From contig MAXR01000155.1 in NCBI GenBank assembly GCA_001751155.1, positions 5,965 to 24,880 on the forward strand: 18,916 nt of DNA, in the 5' to 3' direction. Positions within the stretch are counted from its first letter, which is position 1; the number at the start of each line of letters is the position of its first letter. The notes beneath the pieces were generated by a model, which did no database searches, was not told the origin of the DNA, and worked only from the letters and a program-made list of their open reading frames with translations. The translations under genes and the position numbers were made by a program. Below are positions 15,598-18,916 of the stretch, piece by piece. The DNA is from Desulfuromonadales bacterium C00003068 (GTDB lineage Bacteria > Desulfobacterota > Desulfuromonadia > Desulfuromonadales > Desulfuromonadaceae).

Positions 15598-16878
15598 ATG
15601 AGCGTGCATACAGTGGGTAATCTTGGCTTTAATCGTGTTGATGGCGGTCCAAAAAATATTGCTGAACTTGATGTTTCATTACCTTTGGTGGAAAGTATTT
15701 TTTTGCGTTATCTGTATAGCCGAGGTTCTTCAAGTCTTACCGATGTCGGTAAATCATTGAAGCTTTCATTTTCTCTAACGCAGGCATTATTTCAACGCTT
15801 ACGTGAGCGAAATATGTTTGAAGTGACTGGAATGGTTGGTCACGATTACCAGATTGCCCTTTCTGGCCCAGGGCGAGACTATGCCGCGAAACTTTATGAT
15901 ACCTGCCACTACTCTGGGCCGATTCCCGTATCCGTTTCGAGTTATACTCAGATGGTGACTGAACAGATTCCAGACCTTAGGCTTAATCGTAGGTTGTTGA
16001 AGGAGTCGCTGGCGGATGCGGTGGTCACTGATGATTTTCTTGATCAACTTGGTCCAGCCTTGATGACTCAAGACCCTATTTTTCTTTATGGTCCGAGCGG
16101 CAATGGCAAGACCTTCGTTGCCAGCCAGGTTATGAATGTTTACCATGATGCGGTATTGATCCCTTATGCTTTGGAATTTGATGGTCAAATTATTATTGTT
16201 TATGATCCCTCGGTGCACAAGAAGTTGGATGATGTTGACTATGCAGGTGATCCTCGTTGGGTGGTCTGCCGCCGACCTTTTGTCGTCTGTGGTGGCGAGT
16301 TATCAACATCGATGTTGGAATTGCATGCGGATGAGGGAGCAAATGTCTATGCTGCACCAGTGCAAATGAAGGCCAATAATGGGATTTTAGTGATAGATGA
16401 TTTTGGCCGCCAGACCATGTCACCGCAGGTATTACTTAATCGCTGGATTGTCCCTCTTGAGAGAAAAATCGATTTTTTGACACTGAAGTATGGTGCGAAG
16501 CTCCAGGTTCCTTTTGAGATGAACATCTTATTTGCAACGAATGTGGATCCTAGCAGTCTTGTTGATGAAGCCTTTTTACGCAGAATCAAAAATAAAATCT
16601 ATGTAGCCCCTGTCAGTGATGAAATTTTCGATCAGATTTTTTATAAATTAGTAGAACAGCGCAAGCTGTTGTGTCAACCAAACTGTGCTGCTTCATTGAG
16701 ACACCTATGCCTTACCATGGGTTCTAAGATACTTCAGGCGTGTATTCCGAAGGATATTATAGATATTGTCGCTTCTATTGATCAGTATGAAGGGGAAGCG
16801 ACGCCATTGACTGCAGACAAGTTAGAACGCGCTGCCAATCTTTATTTTACAAAAATTCACCACTTTGTTGATAAATAG
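15598..16878 (+). CDS. AAA+ ATPase with winged-helix-like N-terminus, function unknown
   Basis: The 426-residue soluble protein has no signal peptide or membrane segment. Residues about 25-100 look like a winged helix-turn-helix (YLYSRGSSSLTDVGKSLKLS, then a recognition-helix-like QALFQRLRERNMF). The AAA+ core follows: Walker A GPSGNGKT (165-172), Walker B GILVIDDFGRQ (262-272), a sensor-1-like Asn in MNILFATN (315), and EAFLRRIKNKI, which could hold the arginine finger. A helical lid makes up the C-terminus. Between Walker A and B there is an insertion with a Cys/Arg-rich strand (WVVCRRPFVVCGG). The ATG is preceded by GGGGGGA with a short spacing of 3 bases. It is transcribed alone, after the gltA terminator and before a hairpin. 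The right-hand neighbours are a PAP2 gene on the other strand and Flp pilin genes; a link to pilus assembly is possible but only a guess. Confidence 0.8.
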   Translation: MSVHTVGNLGFNRVDGGPKNIAELDVSLPLVESIFLRYLYSRGSSSLTDVGKSLKLSFSLTQALFQRLRERNMFEVTGMVGHDYQIALSGPGRDYAAKLYDTCHYSGPIPVSVSSYTQMVTEQIPDLRLNRRLLKESLADAVVTDDFLDQLGPALMTQDPIFLYGPSGNGKTFVASQVMNVYHDAVLIPYALEFDGQIIIVYDPSVHKKLDDVDYAGDPRWVVCRRPFVVCGGELSTSMLELHADEGANVYAAPVQMKANNGILVIDDFGRQTMSPQVLLNRWIVPLERKIDFLTLKYGAKLQVPFEMNILFATNVDPSSLVDEAFLRRIKNKIYVAPVSDEIFDQIFYKLVEQRKLLCQPNCAASLRHLCLTMGSKILQACIPKDIIDIVASIDQYEGEATPLTADKLERAANLYFTKIHHFVDK

Positions 16879-16915
16879 TTGTAACGCTAATTTTTGCTAA
16901 AAATCGCTTATTAAT

Positions 16916-16955
16916 CCAACAGGCTGTGCATCAGTTTAAACGCACAGTCTGTTGG
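16916..16955 (+). terminator. Long hairpin after the ATPase gene
   Basis: CCAACAGGCTGTGC (16916-16929) pairs with GCACAGTCTGTTGG (16942-16955), 14 bp with one G-U, around a 12-base loop. It is followed by CATTATTG and not a T-run, so termination may be inefficient. It lies between the ends of two convergent genes and could serve both. Confidence 0.55.
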
Positions 16956-17025
16956 CATTATTGTAGGTGGGGTAGCATACACAGTTGGACACAACGACAT
17001 CACTTATCTCGTTTATAAGGTGTGA

Positions 17026-18096
17026 TTACTCTATTAATTTCGGATGTCGGTTCAACACCCATCCTGTGCCTAACCACACCAGCCACGTTCCGATGATGGC
17101 AACATATCCATCGATGGCATAGTGCCAACCAAGATGGACAGAACCGATCATGATTATCACTAAAAATAAGGTAAGAATTATCCCTAATGCTCGACTGCTA
17201 CGCCAGCCTAACAGTGTAAATAAGGTGGACGTAGCAACGTGCATACTCGGCATAGCTGAAATCCCACCGCCAAGGCCTATCGCCTTAGTGGTGTAGGTTT
17301 TCCAGAGATGTTCTTGAACATCGAGAGCAAGTATCGGAAATGTATTATTTGTGGTGTTAAGATATTGAAGTAGCGGTTGAAAAGGGTCATTTAGTCCTGT
17401 GATGCGCCCGTAATAGCAAGGCCCCGCAGAAGATAATCCGATAGCGCAGACTGTACCAAACAGAATCCATATTCCGATAAAGCTCAATAAAAAACGCATC
17501 CTCAATAATGGTGTTCGCAGGCTAAATGCCTGCCAGAAGAAGATCGCGTACATTACAAAAAACCATAACTGATAGAAGAAGTTAATGCCACTGGTGATAA
17601 TTGGAGAGCCAACAATGGTGTGCAACCATTGCCATGGCATTATACCGCCATGCATGATCGCATCCATCTGTGCAAGCGGTTGATCCCATGAATATGGATT
17701 TATAACCGGTAAAATATTTTTAAAAGATGTAAATGCCGAAAAAAATAGAGGGAAAAAAAGTAACACTGGGGCGGCTGTGAAAAATCTTTGGCCACTAAAA
17801 TAGTTGTCACGTAAGTCATTGAAATAATGCTCGAAAAGTCTCTTCGGTCTGATCCTGAACGTTACATAGAGCGCATGTCCACAAAAAAAACAAATAATAA
17901 AGCATGAGCTAAGTATTCCCAGTTCCTGAGTGTATAGGGTGATAGATGTTTGCGAACCAACGTCAAATAGGTCTGCAACAAACACGCTAATCAATATATA
18001 TACAGTGATCACCCCTAGTAATATCACGTGCATTCGCACTGAATTTATAAAGAGTAACCAAATCTTTTTGATATTAAAGGAAGTCGTATTATCCAT
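17026..18096 (-). CDS. PAP2-like membrane phosphatase (PAP2_3/AUR1-like type)
   Basis: The 356-residue integral membrane protein has about seven to eight hydrophobic segments (near 23-45, 57-80, 106-125, 170-192, 203-222, 303-320, 330-348). The phosphatase motifs are near the C-terminus: AMPSMHVATS (281-290) as motif C2 and GSVHLGWHYAIDG (318-330) as C3, with His286, His325 and Asp329 as the likely catalytic residues. The Lys-x6-Arg-Pro motif C1 is not evident, and SSAGPCYYG (222-230) replaces it, as in the PAP2_3 group that includes inositol phosphorylceramide synthase. It probably removes or transfers a phosphoryl head group from a lipid or isoprenoid phosphate at the outer face of the inner membrane; substrate unknown. 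ATG 18096 is preferred over TTG 18126 and has CAGG 9 bases upstream. Monocistronic and oriented against its neighbours. Confidence 0.85.
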   Translation of the reverse strand: MDNTTSFNIKKIWLLFINSVRMHVILLGVITVYILISVFVADLFDVGSQTSITLYTQELGILSSCFIICFFCGHALYVTFRIRPKRLFEHYFNDLRDNYFSGQRFFTAAPVLLFFPLFFSAFTSFKNILPVINPYSWDQPLAQMDAIMHGGIMPWQWLHTIVGSPIITSGINFFYQLWFFVMYAIFFWQAFSLRTPLLRMRFLLSFIGIWILFGTVCAIGLSSAGPCYYGRITGLNDPFQPLLQYLNTTNNTFPILALDVQEHLWKTYTTKAIGLGGGISAMPSMHVATSTLFTLLGWRSSRALGIILTLFLVIIMIGSVHLGWHYAIDGYVAIIGTWLVWLGTGWVLNRHPKLIE

Positions 18097-18171
18097 TAAT
18101 AATAACCTGCCCTTTCTGAACAACAAAAGCTTACCTGATTACACTGATCCTCCGCTATCAACAAATAAGCT

Positions 18172-18244
18172 CGTCACTCTCGCGAAGGCGGGAGTCTAGT
18201 AAACCATGTAAAGCCTCTGGATACCCGCCTTCGCGGGCATGACG
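18172..18244. repeat. REP-like inverted pair (two 28-base units)
   Basis: Two units in opposite orientation, 18172-18199 and 18217-18244, share 22 of 28 positions, including the core CGCGAAGGCGGG and the ends CGTCA and AG. Each unit is itself an imperfect palindrome (CCCGC...GCGGG). This is the common GTCAT-CCCGCG type of intergenic repeat seen in many bacteria, often moved by RAYT-type transposases. It lies 75 bases upstream of the PAP2 start. Confidence 0.75.
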
Positions 18245-18512
18245 TGGACAAAGTACAGAGCCAGTGCGGAAGATTGATACTCGTCGCGAAAGCTTATATC
18301 TTGTAACTATTTAAAAGATCACCCTCATTTTTAAAACTATAACAGTGCTTTTCATTTAGTCATCTCCCTACTGAAAAAACTTTAGCAATATGGCATGTAT
18401 GGTTGTTTTGTGAATGCGTCACAGAGTAACTCACTAATAATGGGTTGGTTTATAATTTTAGTTACAATTGAATACATTAAGATTAGAAAATGAAGCAATT
18501 TTCTTTCCTGGC
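18245..18512 (+). other. AT-rich intergenic region before the Flp locus
   Basis: No open frame of useful length with a ribosome binding site on either strand. The right part (about 18440-18500) is strongly AT-rich and lies directly upstream of the Flp promoter, so it could act as an UP element or bind a nucleoid protein. I see no other structure in it. Confidence 0.5.
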
Positions 18513-18540
18513 TTGACAGTCAGCAATTGAAAGATATGAT
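18513..18540 (+). promoter_or_regulatory. Strong sigma-70-type promoter of the Flp pilin locus
   Basis: TTGACA (18513-18518, perfect) and TATGAT (18535-18540, 5 of 6) are 16 bases apart, with AT-rich DNA upstream. Transcription would start near 18547, about 28 bases before the Shine-Dalgarno. The heptamer AGCAATT occurs on both sides of the -35 (18494-18500 and 18522-18528), a possible binding site for a regulator. Confidence 0.7.
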
Positions 18541-18585
18541 TTTATTAACAGTGCCAGCAGGTGATGTCAGGAAAGGAGGTTTTTA

Positions 18586-18771
18586 GAGAAAAATCTAGCA
18601 CAACGCTTGCTTGCAGCACTGTTGGAAGTGAATGGTTCAACTCTCGTTGAGTACGGAATCATAGTTGTGCTGATCGCTATTGTGGCGATTGTGAGTGTCG
18701 CGGCACTTGGCGATTTAATTGATGCCCCGTTTAATCAGCTTGGCACAGTAATTGGTTCCACTGGAGGTTAG
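18586..18771 (+). CDS. Flp-family pilin, no standard start codon visible
   Basis: Small type IVb (Tad) pilin precursor, exported and cleaved after Gly by a prepilin peptidase and assembled into Flp pili. The frame reads a leader ending in LLEVNG, then STLVEYGIIVVLIAIVAIVS..., a mature part of 44 residues with Glu5 and Tyr6 of the Flp motif and one hydrophobic helix. By alignment with the next pilin, the first codon should be at 18586, but it is GAG. The perfect Shine-Dalgarno AAAGGAGGT (18572-18580) is 6 bases upstream, and no ATG, GTG or TTG occurs in this frame between the in-frame stop at 18562 and TTG 18607. Loss of two bases (TG) after 18585 would explain this. A TTG 18607 start would leave only a 10-residue leader, far from the Shine-Dalgarno. 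Either a recent mutation, a sequence error or unusual initiation. Confidence 0.75.
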   Translation, partial: EKNLAQRLLAALLEVNGSTLVEYGIIVVLIAIVAIVSVAALGDLIDAPFNQLGTVIGSTGG

Positions 18772-18798
18772 TCTTTAATGGTGACTGCTTAGGTTGTT

Positions 18799-18810
18799 GT
18801 TAGCGCTAAC
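18799..18810. repeat. 12-bp perfect palindrome between the two pilin genes
   Basis: GTTAGCGCTAAC is its own complement. As RNA it makes only a 4-bp stem, so a protein-binding site is as likely as a hairpin. A second short hairpin, GGTGT with ACACC (18824-18842), lies just before the next Shine-Dalgarno and may affect its translation or mark a processing site. Confidence 0.4.
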
Positions 18811-18858
18811 TAGAATTTTATTAGGTGTGGATGTGATACACCAAACAGGAGAGTCGTG

Positions 18859-18916
18859 ATGAAAAAACTAACTAAATTTTGGGTTGCATTTTTACAAGAC
18901 GAAGAAGGCGCAACAA
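18859..18916 (+). CDS. Flp-family pilin (5' part, runs off window)
   Basis: Start of a second Flp pilin precursor. The visible 19 residues, MKKLTKFWVAFLQDEEGAT, are a typical Flp leader: positive N-terminus, hydrophobic stretch, acidic DEEG, then cleavage between Gly17 and Ala18 as in the family consensus G|ATxxEYG. ATG 18859 is 7 bases after GGAG (18848-18851). It has the same leader length as the preceding pilin frame, which sets where that gene should begin. Further tad/cpa genes would be expected to the right but cannot be seen. Confidence 0.8.
   Translation, partial: MKKLTKFWVAFLQDEEGAT

Noticed and set aside
18509..18524. Sigma-54-like TGGC...GC element before the pilin genes
   Set aside because: The invariant GG and GC are 11 bases apart where 10 are required, while a near-perfect sigma-70 promoter overlaps it.

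Overview
The window looks like a housekeeping stretch of a chromosome from a Desulfuromonadales-type deltaproteobacterium (the Geobacter/Desulfuromonas/Pelobacter group), from a member with only moderate G+C. Two things point there. One is the gene order ispE - tRNA-Gln - prs - rplY - pth, followed by rpsF - rpsR - DUF2232 - rplI - dnaB. The other is a citrate synthase that reads like the mitochondrial enzyme, a known trait of Geobacteraceae. The assignment rests on recalled gene order and protein character, not on a search.

Bases 1-10089 are read rightwards. The 3' part of ispE (isoprenoid synthesis) is followed by a Gln-tRNA(UUG) gene with its own terminator. Next come PRPP synthase (prs), ribosomal protein L25/Ctc (rplY) and peptidyl-tRNA hydrolase (pth), then a membrane pyrophosphatase (hppA) that ends in a strong hairpin, and the GTPase ychF. 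A leader that folds like the S6:S18 autoregulatory element precedes rpsF-rpsR-(DUF2232 membrane protein)-rplI, which ends in another hairpin. The replicative helicase dnaB closes this arm.

Bases 10095-13648 are read leftwards: dusB, ntrB and ntrC form a tightly spaced operon (gaps of 4 and 1 bases), the same order as the nifR3-ntrB-ntrC operon of alphaproteobacteria. It converges on dnaB with only 5 bases between them.

From 13649 the window has longer intergenic stretches. gltA has a candidate promoter, an operator-like inverted repeat and a textbook terminator. It is followed by an AAA+ ATPase with a winged-helix-like N-terminus that I cannot name, a leftward PAP2-like membrane phosphatase, and a REP-like palindrome pair. 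At the right edge is the start of a Flp (Tad-type) pilin locus with a very good promoter. The first pilin gene has a perfect Shine-Dalgarno and a full pilin reading frame but no usable start codon where one is expected. The second pilin starts normally and runs off the window.

The best candidates for a second look are the startless Flp pilin, the unassigned ATPase just upstream of the pilin locus, the Cys/His insert in DnaB, the S6:S18 leader, and the REP-like doublet. I see no CRISPR array, insertion sequence or prophage.
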